Shown: positions 42,249 through 51,740, counted from the first letter of the stretch. The stretch is DNA of 64,000 nt from an uncultured Acetatifactor sp. (GCA_947624245.1 CANQJL010000007.1:1-64000), one strand, 5' to 3'. Notes: generated by a model from the sequence alone, not told the origin. Numbers and translations are program-made.

Positions 42249-44282
42249 ATGTTTTGCGCAAAATGTGGTACCAGACTTGAGGATTCCGAAAAATTCTGTC
42301 CTAACTGCGGAACGCCCACAGCGGAACCGGAGGGACAGTCCGAGCAATCCGCCCCTGCGGCAGAATCGGAGAAGCAGTCCGAGCAGCCTGCCCCTGCGGC
42401 GAATCCCGTACAGCAGGCAGCGCCCGCAGCGAAGCCTGCCAAGAAAAAGACGGGCAGGATCGTCATTGGGGTGGTGCTGGCAGGCATTGCGGTGGTGCTG
42501 GCGGCGGCAGGAACCGTTGTGGCTGTCAATTTTGCAAGAATCAATAACTTTATCCATAAGACGTTTCAATCCCCGGAAGACTATTATCGGTACGTGGAGG
42601 GAAAGACTCTGGACGAGGCAGTGGAACTGGACGGAGAGATGTACGGCCTGATGCTGGAGCAGATTCAGAATGCATATAATAATTCCGGTTCCGTCATTGC
42701 ATCTGTGGAACTGGCAGATGCGGGCAGGGATCTTCTGGAGCTTTCCGGATTGGCAAATGTGGATCTCTCCTGGGTCGAGAGCGCGTATATCAATTACGAA
42801 TATGCGGTCAAGGACGACAAAAGCGGCTTTGGCCTGAGCGCCGGTCTCAACGGGGACAATATTGTATCCGTGAACGGGGCTGCCGATATGGAAGAAGGCC
42901 AGGTCTACCTGCAGATTCCGGAGCTGAACGGTACCTATATGGGATTTGACCTGAAGGACGCCATGGGGCGTTCTTATGAGGATTTTGCCGAGGCGACGGC
43001 AAAGCGCAGGGAGCTTTTTGAAGCGCTCTCGAAGAGTCTGCCGGAGCAAAAAACTTTTGAAAGGCTGCTGGAAAAATACCTGAACACGGCGTTGGCCTGT
43101 GTGGACGAGGTGGAACTGCAGTCGGGCGTACTGGAGGCGGAAGGCATAGAGCAGAAGTGCACCGTGCTGAAGGTGTATTTCGATAAGGACACTCTGGGAG
43201 ATATGTTTGACGCGGTTCTGGAAGAGGCGAAGAACGATGAGCAGCTGCAGAAGGCCGTTGCCGATATTGCGGAGGCGGTGGACGAGGGGAACGGCGGAGA
43301 CGCTTACGAAGATTTCCTGAAGGAATTGAAAGATTACAGAGATGACCTGAAGGACGCTGAAGATATTGACGTAGTCATGACCGTGTATGTGGACAACAAA
43401 GGCAACGTGGCAGGCAGGGAGTTTGAGACGGATGACATGGCGATCTCTTACAGAATGCCCGAAAACAAAAAGGATTTCGGTCTTGTGTACTCCGTGGAGG
43501 TAGACGGTGTCAGCGTATCCCTTACCGGAAGCGGCAAACGTTCCCAGGATAAGATCGACGGTGAGTTCCGCCTGCGCTATACAGGCGCTACCATTCTGAA
43601 TATCACGGCGGACGATCTGGATCTGGCCACCCTGAAGCGCGGCAGGCTGAACGGTGAACTGGAGGTGACGGTGGGGAGCGGGCTCGGCATGGTAGCACAT
43701 GAAGTTCCAGGGCTGTCCGTTCTTCAGAAAATGAAATTTATCCTGACGTCAAGGACCTCCGATAAATCCGTGGAATATATCCTGTTGGTGAACTATGACG
43801 GCGACGATATGGGAACCCTGGCCGTGAGCGCAGAGAAAAAGGGCGACGTCGAGGTGAAGGTGCCCGACGGGAAGGAAGTGCTCGATATTGCGGGCGCAGA
43901 AGATCTGCAGGAGTGGGTGGACGAAATTGACTGGGACGAGGTCGTAGACACGCTGCAGGAGACGGATCTGCCCAGAAGTGCGGTCAAGGCAGTGGAGAAG
44001 ATCGGAGAGACTCTGCGGGAGAACGATCTGACGGAGCTTCTGGAGATGCTGCAGTACTTCGGAGGGTATTACGGCGGCAGCTATTTCGACGATTCCTACA
44101 ACGATGACTATTTCGACGATTATTTCGGCGATTCCTATAACGACGATTATTACGACGACTACTACGACGATTACTACAACGACGGCGGCAGTTATTACGA
44201 CGACTACTATGACGATTCCTACTACGACGATTATTACAACGATTATTATTACGACGACTATTACAATGACGATTACTACTAA
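42249..44282 (+). CDS. Zinc-ribbon membrane protein with Asp/Tyr-rich tail
   Basis: 677 residues from ATG 42249 (GAGGAGG upstream). Residues 2-20 form a zinc ribbon (CAKCG...CPNCG). A Pro/Ala/Gln-rich linker leads to one membrane helix (about 75-98, IVIGVVLAGIAVVLAAAG). The extracytoplasmic part (100-600) holds mixed alpha/beta sequence of unknown fold (ISYRMPENKKDFGLVYSVEVDG). The last 70 or so residues (from about 608) are almost only Asp, Tyr, Asn, Ser, Phe and Gly in DDYY-like repeats. The tail could bind metal or mediate assembly; this is speculation. It precedes an ABC exporter by 55 bases. Confidence 0.75.
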   Translation: MFCAKCGTRLEDSEKFCPNCGTPTAEPEGQSEQSAPAAESEKQSEQPAPAANPVQQAAPAAKPAKKKTGRIVIGVVLAGIAVVLAAAGTVVAVNFARINNFIHKTFQSPEDYYRYVEGKTLDEAVELDGEMYGLMLEQIQNAYNNSGSVIASVELADAGRDLLELSGLANVDLSWVESAYINYEYAVKDDKSGFGLSAGLNGDNIVSVNGAADMEEGQVYLQIPELNGTYMGFDLKDAMGRSYEDFAEATAKRRELFEALSKSLPEQKTFERLLEKYLNTALACVDEVELQSGVLEAEGIEQKCTVLKVYFDKDTLGDMFDAVLEEAKNDEQLQKAVADIAEAVDEGNGGDAYEDFLKELKDYRDDLKDAEDIDVVMTVYVDNKGNVAGREFETDDMAISYRMPENKKDFGLVYSVEVDGVSVSLTGSGKRSQDKIDGEFRLRYTGATILNITADDLDLATLKRGRLNGELEVTVGSGLGMVAHEVPGLSVLQKMKFILTSRTSDKSVEYILLVNYDGDDMGTLAVSAEKKGDVEVKVPDGKEVLDIAGAEDLQEWVDEIDWDEVVDTLQETDLPRSAVKAVEKIGETLRENDLTELLEMLQYFGGYYGGSYFDDSYNDDYFDDYFGDSYNDDYYDDYYDDYYNDGGSYYDDYYDDSYYDDYYNDYYYDDYYNDDYY

Positions 44283-44337
44283 GATGACAATGACGACGAT
44301 TATCTGTGGTAAATTTCTCAGGGAGAGTATTTGAGTC

Positions 44338-45009
44338 ATGAAAATTGAACTGTCGGAAATACGGAAGGCCTACCGAAAACGGGTGGTACTCAAAGATATT
44401 TCCCTGACAGCAAAAGAAGGCGACTGCGTGGGCATTCTTGGCGGAAACGGCTGTGGAAAGTCCACGCTGCTTTCTATACTGGCAGGTGTACAGAGAGCGG
44501 ACGGCGGCTCGTTTGTCTGTGACGGACAGGATCTCTTGCGGGACGGGAAGCTGCGCAATGCCCTGTTGGGATATGTCCCTCAAGGGAATCCGCTGATCGA
44601 GGAGCTTTCCGCATGGGACAATCTGCGCATGTGGTATGACAAAGAGACGCTGAGACGGGAACTGGATCAGGGTGTTCTGGCAATGCTTGGCATTGACGGC
44701 TTTCTCAAGGTGCCTGTGCGGAAGATGTCCGGCGGCATGAAAAAGAGGTTGTCCATCGGGTGCGCCGTTGCGGCAAAGCCACGGATCCTGCTGCTGGACG
44801 AGCCGTCCTCCAATCTGGACCTTGTCTGTAAGGAAGAGATACGTCATTATTTTGAGGCATTTAAAGAGCAGGGCGGTATTCTCCTGTTGGCCACTCATGA
44901 TATGCAGGAGATCGCTCTCTGCGACCAATGCTTTATTTTAAAGCAGGGAACGCTCTTTCCCTATGTTTACGACGGTGACATTTCCCGTCTGGCGGAGAAT
45001 TTGTCATGA
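44338..45009 (+). CDS. ABC transporter ATP-binding protein
   Basis: 223 residues. Walker A GGNGCGKST (about 35-43), Q-loop LGYVPQGNPL, signature KMSGGMKKRLSIG (about 128-140), Walker B ILLLDEPSSNLD and the H-loop in LLATHDMQE. It is of the exporter type (CcmA/BcrA-like) used with ABC-2 permeases. Its stop overlaps the first permease start by four bases (ATGA), so they are translationally coupled. Substrate unknown. Confidence 0.9.
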   Translation: MKIELSEIRKAYRKRVVLKDISLTAKEGDCVGILGGNGCGKSTLLSILAGVQRADGGSFVCDGQDLLRDGKLRNALLGYVPQGNPLIEELSAWDNLRMWYDKETLRRELDQGVLAMLGIDGFLKVPVRKMSGGMKKRLSIGCAVAAKPRILLLDEPSSNLDLVCKEEIRHYFEAFKEQGGILLLATHDMQEIALCDQCFILKQGTLFPYVYDGDISRLAENLS

Positions 45010-46247
45010 AAATTTTCGGAAGTTATTTTATCCTTCAACTCAGGCGGACCTTGCGGCATCTGCCGGCGCTTGCGGTCCTCACGCTGGTCTTGTGCGGCTG
45101 TGCGGGGATTTTTGCCGTGCAGTGCGTGAGAGACAGGGAGACGTCAGAGGACAGGCAAAAATATCGGATAGCCCTTGTGGGAGAAACAGATGACACCTAT
45201 CTGGGCTTCGGTATCTCGGTGCTCTCCAGGCTGGACGATTCCCGCTATATGCTGGATTTTCCGAGTATGACGGAGGCGGAGGCCAGAAGGGCATTGATGG
45301 CCGGAGAGATCGACGCTTATGCCAAGGTGCCGGAGGGGCTGACGGATTCCATCGTGCAGGGTACGAATGACACGAAGGTAACCCTTGTAGGCTCCACCAA
45401 TCAAAAGGGAATGGCGGGTATTCTGGTGGAGGAGCTGGCGGAGGCCGCCTCGACGATGATCGTCCGCTCCCAGAGCGCTGTTTTCGGAATGCAGAATATT
45501 CTGTGGGAGAACGATCTGGGCGATCAATGGTGGGAATATACCGAGAGGCTGAATCTTCGGCTAATCGACATGGTGCTGAACCGCACCGGACTGTGCGATC
45601 TGAAGGTGTTGGGAATAGGCGGAGGACTTTCCGCGGAGGGCTATTATCTGTGCGGGATCACGGTCTTTTTCCTGCTGCTTTCCGGAATCGGCAGCAGTCC
45701 GCTGTTCTCCGGAAGGAATCGAGAACTGGCAGGACTGATGGCGTCCAGAGGAGCGGGAGCCGTTTCGCAGGTGGCCGGAGAATATCTGGCATATCTGCTG
45801 CCGGCAGCGATCTGTCTGTTTGGTATCTTTCTGACCGTATGGCCGCTCTTGGGAAGCGGCGCCCTCGGGATAGCGGAGTGGAACGGCAAGGGCGTTTTGA
45901 ACGCCGCAGGATTCTTCTTCGCGCTTCTCCCTGTGGCGGCGGCATTTGCGGCAATGCAGTTTTTTGTCTATGAGGCTGCGGAGGGAGTGGTGAGCAGTAT
46001 CCTGCTGCAGTTTGTCTGCGGCATCGGCATGGCATATATTGCAGGCTGCTTTTATCCTGCCGGTATGCTTCCGGATTGTTTGCGGCAAGTGGGAGAGGTG
46101 CTTCCGGCGGGCGTTGCACTGCGCTATGCGGGCGGAAGCCTCACGGGGGAGATTCCGTTTTCGGCGGCAGCGGGGATCCTCTTTTACCTGATCTTATTTT
46201 TTGCGCTGTCCGTATCGGTCAGAAAACGCAGGATTCAGAGAGGATAG
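45006..46247 (+). CDS. ABC-2 type transporter permease, first subunit
   Basis: 413 residues. A first membrane helix (about 19-38) is followed by an extracytoplasmic domain of about 170 residues (YRIALVGETDDTYLGFGISVLS) and five or six helices (about 213-405, with YYLCGITVFFLLLSGIGSS and IAGCFYPAGMLP). The LRQVGEVLPAGVALRYAGG segment is the loop normally seen in ABC-2 permeases before the last helix. It pairs with the ATPase directly upstream and the sister permease downstream. Confidence 0.82.
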   Translation: MKIFGSYFILQLRRTLRHLPALAVLTLVLCGCAGIFAVQCVRDRETSEDRQKYRIALVGETDDTYLGFGISVLSRLDDSRYMLDFPSMTEAEARRALMAGEIDAYAKVPEGLTDSIVQGTNDTKVTLVGSTNQKGMAGILVEELAEAASTMIVRSQSAVFGMQNILWENDLGDQWWEYTERLNLRLIDMVLNRTGLCDLKVLGIGGGLSAEGYYLCGITVFFLLLSGIGSSPLFSGRNRELAGLMASRGAGAVSQVAGEYLAYLLPAAICLFGIFLTVWPLLGSGALGIAEWNGKGVLNAAGFFFALLPVAAAFAAMQFFVYEAAEGVVSSILLQFVCGIGMAYIAGCFYPAGMLPDCLRQVGEVLPAGVALRYAGGSLTGEIPFSAAAGILFYLILFFALSVSVRKRRIQRG

Positions 46248-46253
46248 ACGGGA

Positions 46254-47369
46254 ATGCGTAGGATAGCGATACGATATGTTCTCTTAAATAAGCGTCTGTT
46301 CAAAAAATACAGCTTCCTTTTGATCCTGTGCATGGTGCCTCTGCTTCTGGCCGGAATGCGTATCGCGGCGAGACAGGAGAGCGGGATCGTGACCGTCGCA
46401 CTGTGGGGGAGCAATCCGGCGGACGAACTGTCGAACAGGGTCATGGAGCAGCTGGAGAGAAATGATGTGCTGCGCTATGTGCGCTGCACTTCCAGGGAAG
46501 AAGCTGTGGGGCTTGTGGAAAGCTTTCAGGCGGACGCGGCGTGGATCTTTCCCGAGGATCTTGCGGGCGAGTTTTGGGCGGCGGCTTCCGGAAAGACGGT
46601 GGCGCCCGTGGTGACTGTGCTGGAGCGGGAAGACAGTATCCCGCTGACCTTTTCCAGGGAAATCCTAAGCAGTGCGTTGTACCCCTATTTTTCCTATGCC
46701 GTCTATGAGGATTTTGTCAGAGATGACATGGGACTGGAAGCGGACAGCGGAGAACTGAAGGAGGCATACGAGCGGACTCTGGTGGAGGGAAGCCTGTTTC
46801 GGCTGGAGTACTTTGACGGGCAGGCATCGGAGGAGAGCAGCTATCTGTTGGCGCCCATGCGGGGAATGCTGGCGTTATGGCTGGTGCTGTGCGGACTGGC
46901 CGCGGCCCTGTACTATCTTCAGGATGAGCGGCGCGGGACCTTTTCGCAGATGTCGCTTCGGCGCAGGGAGTGGACGGCAATCGGATTTCAGGCTGTGCTG
47001 TTGATTGATGCGGCGGCGGTGCAGATCATTGCCTTGAGATTCTCGGGCGTATTTACGATGTGGAGCAGGGAGATAGGGAACGCGGTCCTGTTCGCGGGCT
47101 GTACGCTGCTGTTCTGCAATCTGATGCGGCTTCTCTGCGGCACGCCGGAGCGCCTCGGCAGTTGTATTCCCGTCCTGATGACCGCCATGACGGTATTGTG
47201 TCCGGTGTTCGTCCGCATAGATCTGTTCCGGCCGCTTCAATATCTGCTGCCGCCTTTTTATTATTTAAATGCAACGCACAGCACCTACCATTTTTATTTG
47301 ATGGCGGCATATATCTGCGTCATGGCTCTGCTGTGCGCCCTGGTCTCTTGGCGGAAGAACCGGAAATAA
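46254..47369 (+). CDS. ABC-2 type transporter permease, second subunit
   Basis: 371 residues, starting 6 bases after the first permease. It has the same layout: N-terminal helix (about 21-38), an extracytoplasmic domain (IVTVALWGSNPADELSNRV...), then six helices (about 203-365). The ending RPLQYLLPPFYYLNATHS resembles the same loop as in the sister protein. The three genes likely form a heterodimeric exporter of unknown substrate. Confidence 0.8.
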   Translation: MRRIAIRYVLLNKRLFKKYSFLLILCMVPLLLAGMRIAARQESGIVTVALWGSNPADELSNRVMEQLERNDVLRYVRCTSREEAVGLVESFQADAAWIFPEDLAGEFWAAASGKTVAPVVTVLEREDSIPLTFSREILSSALYPYFSYAVYEDFVRDDMGLEADSGELKEAYERTLVEGSLFRLEYFDGQASEESSYLLAPMRGMLALWLVLCGLAAALYYLQDERRGTFSQMSLRRREWTAIGFQAVLLIDAAAVQIIALRFSGVFTMWSREIGNAVLFAGCTLLFCNLMRLLCGTPERLGSCIPVLMTAMTVLCPVFVRIDLFRPLQYLLPPFYYLNATHSTYHFYLMAAYICVMALLCALVSWRKNRK

Positions 47370-47429
47370 ACGCGCCAAGGCTCTGTGCATAACGGGGGCA
47401 TGCAGGCGGAGGGAACGGAGTAAAGCAAG

Positions 47430-49196
47430 ATGGAAAAATGGTTCGTGGCGGCCAAGAAGGCCGACTTTAATCAATGGGCGGAGGAATTTCACATCAGTCC
47501 GGTGCTGGCAAGGATACTGCGCAATCGGGACCTGACGGAAAGCGCCCAGGTGGAGCGGTTCCTGCACGGGACGCTGCAGGATTGTTATGCTCCCTGGCTT
47601 TTAAAGGATATGGACAGGGCGGTGGAAGCAATTCTGGAGGCGATAGAGCAGGGGACGGCCATTCGCGTCATCGGAGACTATGATGTGGACGGAATCTGCG
47701 CTTCCTATATCCTGACGAAGGGCTTTGAGATGCTGGGAGCCGCGGCGGATACGGCGATTCCTCATCGCATTCACGATGGCTACGGCCTCAATGACAACCT
47801 GATCCGCGAGGCTGCGGAGGAGGGTGTGGGATTGATCGTCACCTGCGACAACGGCATTGCCGCGGCGCCCCAGATCGAACTGGCGGGATCGCTTGGAATG
47901 AAGGTCGTCGTCACGGACCATCACGAGGTGCCGTTTGTCCTGTCGAAGGACGGGGAACGCAGCGAGGTGCTTCCCCCCGCGCTGGCCGTGGTGGATCCCA
48001 AGCGGGAGGAATGCGCCTATCCTTTTGCGGGCATCTGCGGGGCGGTGGTGGCCTACAAGCTGGTGACCGCACTTGCGCTAAAGACCGGAAATGAGAAGCT
48101 GCGAGAGGCGCTGGAGGAGTTTTTGGAATTTGCGGCGCTGGCCACAGTGTGCGACGTGATGGAGCTTAAAGATGAGAACCGCATTCTGGTGAAGGCGGGA
48201 CTGGAGCGCCTGCGGGATACGAAAAATCAGGGTCTGCGGGCGTTGATAGAGGTAAACGGACTGGATATCAAAGGCTTGAGCGCCTATCATCTGGGCTTTG
48301 TGATCGGTCCCTGCCTGAATGCCACCGGAAGGCTGGATACGGCGAGACGGGCGCTGGAGCTTCTGCAGAGCGGGACGAAGGCGGAGGCCATGAGGGCGGC
48401 GGCGGAGCTGAAGGAGCTGAATGACAGCCGCAAGAATCTGACGCTTCAGGGCGTGGAGCAGGCGCAGCGTTACATAGAACAGAACGGTCTTGGGCGGGAT
48501 AAGGTCATAGTCGTCTTTTTGCCGGAGGTACACGAGAGCTTGGCGGGCATTATCGCCGGAAGGATAAGGGAGCGGTACAATCGCCCCGTGTTCATTCTCA
48601 CATCGGGGGAAGACGGCGTAAAGGGCTCCGGCCGGTCCGTGGAGGGCTATCACATGTTTCGGGCCATGACGGAGGTGAAGCGGTACTTTACGAAATTCGG
48701 CGGTCACGCCATGGCGGCGGGGCTTTCCATGGCGGAGGAGGATATCCCGAAGCTGCGCAGGGAGCTGAACGAAAGGTGCGCCATGACGGATGAGGATTTC
48801 CTTCCGAAGGTCCACATCGACGTGCCCATGCCTCTGGATTACGCAACCGTGGAGCTGGCGGAGGAGCTGGAGCTTTTGGAGCCCTTCGGCGTAGGGAATC
48901 CCAAACCGCTCTTTGCACAGAAGGATCTGACCTTTCTTGCCGGTTCCCTGATGGGAAAAAATAAGAATTTTGCCGGATATGAGGTCAGAACGCCGGAGGG
49001 AAAGCGCTTCCGGCTGGTGTTCTTTGGAGATCCGGCGCTGTTCGACGCCTTTCTGGACGAGAAATTCGGCTCCGGCAGCGCCGAAAAGCTGTATCAGGGG
49101 AAGGGGCAGTGGAAGGTATCCGTGGCCTACCGGCTGGAAAAAAACACTTACAGAGGGGTCACACGCCTCGAGTATATCATGCAGCATTACTGCTGA
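47430..49196 (+). CDS. recJ: Single-stranded-DNA exonuclease RecJ
   Basis: 588 residues. DHH-family motifs: GDYDVDGICASY (82-93; D83, D85, D87 bind metal), TCDNGI (D140), VTDHHE (162-167). Then DHHA1 with ESLAGIIAGRIRERYNRPV and FGGHAMAAGLSM, and a C-terminal OB-fold (from about 465). RecJ degrades single-stranded DNA 5' to 3' in recombination and mismatch or base-excision repair. It is shorter than forms with an extra C-terminal domain. The sugar kinase gene begins 40 bases later. Confidence 0.93.
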   Translation: MEKWFVAAKKADFNQWAEEFHISPVLARILRNRDLTESAQVERFLHGTLQDCYAPWLLKDMDRAVEAILEAIEQGTAIRVIGDYDVDGICASYILTKGFEMLGAAADTAIPHRIHDGYGLNDNLIREAAEEGVGLIVTCDNGIAAAPQIELAGSLGMKVVVTDHHEVPFVLSKDGERSEVLPPALAVVDPKREECAYPFAGICGAVVAYKLVTALALKTGNEKLREALEEFLEFAALATVCDVMELKDENRILVKAGLERLRDTKNQGLRALIEVNGLDIKGLSAYHLGFVIGPCLNATGRLDTARRALELLQSGTKAEAMRAAAELKELNDSRKNLTLQGVEQAQRYIEQNGLGRDKVIVVFLPEVHESLAGIIAGRIRERYNRPVFILTSGEDGVKGSGRSVEGYHMFRAMTEVKRYFTKFGGHAMAAGLSMAEEDIPKLRRELNERCAMTDEDFLPKVHIDVPMPLDYATVELAEELELLEPFGVGNPKPLFAQKDLTFLAGSLMGKNKNFAGYEVRTPEGKRFRLVFFGDPALFDAFLDEKFGSGSAEKLYQGKGQWKVSVAYRLEKNTYRGVTRLEYIMQHYC

Positions 49197-49236
49197 GCGA
49201 GGCAGGAGCCGCCGAAGCGGCAGAATGAGAGGAAAG

Positions 49237-50139
49237 ATGATTTTAACGGTAAATTTAAATCCGGCCGTTGACAGGACCTGCCGGCTTCAGACGCTCAAGC
49301 CGGGGGAGGTGAACCGGCTGTACAGTGCAAAGAGCGTGGCCGGCGGCAAGGCGGTGAACGTGGCAAAGGTGCTGCGGCAGTTCCATATGCCGACGGCGGC
49401 AGTGGGATTTTTGGGCGGCTCGGGCGGCAGAATGATAGAGGAGGCTCTGGAGAAGGCGGGCGTGGAGTGCCACTTTACCGAAATCGGCGGTCAGACCAGG
49501 ACCAACACCAATATTCTGGAGGAGGACGGGCGCGTCACGGAAATTCTGGAATCCGGTCCTGTGATCACGGAAAAGGAGCTGACGCAGTTTTTAAAGCAGT
49601 TTACGGGCTGTCTGGAGACCTGTGAACTGGCGGTGATGTCCGGCAGCCTTCCCCAAGGGGTCCCCACGGACATTTACGCGAGGCTGACCGAGCTCTGCCA
49701 TATGGCGGGGTGCCGCGTGATCTTAGATGCGTCGGGAGAGGCTCTGCGTCAGGGGATACAGGCCGGTCCCGATCTGGTGAAGCCAAACCGCAGAGAATTA
49801 GAGTATCTGGCAGGGAGACCTCTCAGGACCCGAAAAGATGCGGCGGACGCGGGGCGCGCCCTTCTTGCGGCGGGAGTCGGCAGAGTCGTAGTCTCTCTGG
49901 GAAGCGAGGGACTTCTCTGGGTGGACGGGGAACGTGAATTGTTCCGAGAGGCAAGGCCGGTAAAGACCGTGAACACCGTGGGCTGCGGCGATACGGTGGT
50001 GGCGGCCCTGTGCATGGGCGAGATCGCGGGAGAAGACGCGCAGACGACGCTTGCCAAAGCGGCGGCCATGGCGGCGGCGAACGCTTCCACCGGCGAGAGC
50101 GGAAATATCCCCATGGACGTCTATCTTGAATTATTGTGA
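49237..50139 (+). CDS. PfkB-family hexose-phosphate kinase (1-phosphofructokinase type)
   Basis: 300 residues from ATG 49237. It opens with MILTVNLNPAVDRTCRL, the start of the 1-phosphofructokinase/tagatose-6-phosphate kinase group, and carries VAGGKAVNVAKVL (34-46) and the anion-hole motif NTVGCGDTVVAA with catalytic Asp252. It phosphorylates a sugar phosphate with ATP. FruK would be expected next to a fructose PTS gene, which is not here, so fructose 1-phosphate and tagatose 6-phosphate both remain possible. The upstream open frame from 48970 is a shadow of recJ. Confidence 0.85.
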   Translation: MILTVNLNPAVDRTCRLQTLKPGEVNRLYSAKSVAGGKAVNVAKVLRQFHMPTAAVGFLGGSGGRMIEEALEKAGVECHFTEIGGQTRTNTNILEEDGRVTEILESGPVITEKELTQFLKQFTGCLETCELAVMSGSLPQGVPTDIYARLTELCHMAGCRVILDASGEALRQGIQAGPDLVKPNRRELEYLAGRPLRTRKDAADAGRALLAAGVGRVVVSLGSEGLLWVDGERELFREARPVKTVNTVGCGDTVVAALCMGEIAGEDAQTTLAKAAAMAAANASTGESGNIPMDVYLELL

Positions 50140-50245
50140 AATAAAATACGGATATAAAACATTAGAGCATAGGACGCTTGATATTGCGAAATGAATTGCA
50201 TAGAATAATCTTATATACCAAGCAACAAAGAAACAAAGAGTATTA

Positions 50246-50464
50246 TTACAGGGGCTGGTCTTCGTCGGAAGGAATGTATGTGGCAATATCTTGGATATTA
50301 CAATGCAATATACGGCAGAGATCGTTTAATGTGGTCGTGTTCAGTGGCTTATTTTTGCGGAGTTTATCTAAGATAGCACTGGAGATGTGATGTTTGTTGA
50401 TTAAGGAATAAGTCGTTTCTTCGGAAGCTTTTAACGTTACCCAAAAAGGACTGTAATCTATCAA
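50246..50464 (-). CDS. Small XRE-type transcriptional regulator (YozG-like)
   Basis: 72 residues from TTG 50464 (IDYSPFWVTLKASEETTYSLI), with GAGGAAGG about 8 bases upstream. It is a Cro/C1-type helix-turn-helix: TYSLINKHHISSAILDKLRKNKPL, then TTLNDLCRILHCNIQDI and YIPSDE. Such small regulators bind DNA as dimers; the target is unknown. It lies on the opposite strand upstream of the sortase/polysaccharide locus and could act on it. Local sequence is AT-rich compared with recJ and pfkB. Confidence 0.8.
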   Translation of the reverse strand: MIDYSPFWVTLKASEETTYSLINKHHISSAILDKLRKNKPLNTTTLNDLCRILHCNIQDIATYIPSDEDQPL

Positions 50465-50649
50465 TGCCCATCCTTCCTCTCATCTTCTTCTCTTCTTCTA
50501 TTCTGTTGATTTCATTGTATTTTATTATTTGATACTTGACTATGGTCATGATTATGACTATAATAGACGGAGCAATTGTCATTATGACCATTTCCGGAGG
50601 ACTTATACCGGGAATGCGCAGGAAATATGAGGAAACAGTAAATAAGTGA

Positions 50650-50679
50650 TTGACGAGATTTCCTCGGGGGGGGTAGAAT
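50650..50679 (+). promoter_or_regulatory. Promoter P1 with G8 spacer tract
   Basis: TTGACG (50650-50655), an 18-base spacer ending in eight G (50666-50673), then TAGAAT (50674-50679) followed by AAG. It is nearly identical to P2, 66 bases downstream. Loss of one G would give the preferred 17-base spacing. Confidence 0.65.
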
Positions 50680-50715
50680 AAGATAGTGAAAAACTCCCCG
50701 GACGGGAGAAAAAGC

Positions 50716-50743
50716 TTGACGGAGCTGTTCGGGGGGGTAGAAT
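50716..50743 (+). promoter_or_regulatory. Promoter P2 with G7 spacer tract
   Basis: TTGACG (50716-50721), a 16-base spacer ending in seven G (50731-50737), then TAGAAT (50738-50743) followed by AAG. It lies 34 bases before the sortase start. Gain of one G would give 17-base spacing. Confidence 0.65.
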
Positions 50744-50777
50744 AAGGCGATGCGTCAAGAAATTATCAGGAGCGTTT

Positions 50778-51662
50778 ATGGAATACGGGAACGGACGGCA
50801 TGAAAACAACATAGGCAAATTTATATTGGTGTTCGTGGCAGTCTGTCTTCTGATAGGCGTGACGGCCGGCGGCATTACCCTGTGGCAGATCCATCAGGAA
50901 AACAAGGCCCAGCAGGAAATGGAACAGCTTGCCGAGAAGACGTATGAACCGCAGGAAAGCGCGAGCCCGACGCCGCAGCCCACCATGGAGCCGGAGGCAG
51001 AAGAGGAGGAACAGCCGGAAGGGTATCCGACGCCTGCCGATTTGGGCATTGAGGTTCCGGATAAGGAGCTGCACTTTACCGAGCTTAGGGAGACCAACTC
51101 GGATATTTACGCCTGGATCTGCATTCCGGATACAAAGATCGATTATCCCATTCTGCAGAGCGAGGAGGAGTTGGACTATTACCTTCAGACGAATCTGGAC
51201 GGCTCCAAGGGATATCCGGGCTGCATCTATACCCAGATGATGAACAGCAAGGACTGGAGCGACAGGAACACGGTGATCTACGGTCATAACATGGGAAACG
51301 GTACAATGTTCCAGAACCTTCATTATTATGAGGATCCGGAATTTTTTGAATCGCATCCTTATGTCTATATCTACACGGAGCAGGAGCTTTTGGTCTATCG
51401 GGTGTTCGCCGCATACGAGAACGACGACCGCCATGTGCTGCTCTACAACGACTTCAGTACGCCGGAAAGCTTTGAGGAATACATAGACAGAGTCTATGAA
51501 AAGGACGGGTTGAGCGATCATCTGGACGAGGACGCCAGACCCGGGGCGGAGGACCGCATCATTACGCTCTCCACCTGCATCAACAAAAAGCCCAACCGCC
51601 GCTGGCTGGTACAGGCGGTGCTTGCAGCACGGGAACCGTATGCGCCCGAGGCGCAGCAGTAA
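50778..51662 (+). CDS. srtB: Class B sortase
   Basis: 294 residues. One membrane helix near the N-terminus (about 14-36) is followed by a Pro/Glu-rich linker (60-90) and the sortase barrel: NSDIYAWICIPDTKIDYPI, catalytic His170 in VIYGHNMGNGTMF, catalytic Cys267 in ITLSTCI and the arginine pair RRW shortly after. The long insert between strands (EYIDRVYEKDGLSDH) marks class B. It joins surface proteins with an SPKTG/NPQTN-like signal to the cell wall. A likely substrate, with SPKTGD, is encoded 78 bases downstream. Two tandem promoters with G tracts lie just upstream. Confidence 0.93.
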   Translation: MEYGNGRHENNIGKFILVFVAVCLLIGVTAGGITLWQIHQENKAQQEMEQLAEKTYEPQESASPTPQPTMEPEAEEEEQPEGYPTPADLGIEVPDKELHFTELRETNSDIYAWICIPDTKIDYPILQSEEELDYYLQTNLDGSKGYPGCIYTQMMNSKDWSDRNTVIYGHNMGNGTMFQNLHYYEDPEFFESHPYVYIYTEQELLVYRVFAAYENDDRHVLLYNDFSTPESFEEYIDRVYEKDGLSDHLDEDARPGAEDRIITLSTCINKKPNRRWLVQAVLAAREPYAPEAQQ

Positions 51663-51740
51663 ATATTATTTTGGTATCACACGGGCGCAAGCTCGGTTGA
51701 TATATGCCTCACGCACAATATGAAAGGAGGGATGCGAAAA

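Noticed and set aside
50364..50591. Minus-strand 75-residue frame overlapping the XRE regulator
   Set aside because: It covers the XRE gene's leader and part of its coding sequence in another frame; the XRE product is clearly the real one.
50538..50649. Small plus-strand frame ending in GMRRKYEETVNK
   Set aside because: No ribosome site, overlaps the region upstream of the XRE gene, and the hydrophobic start is built from simple AT-rich sequence. Kept only as a weak possibility.
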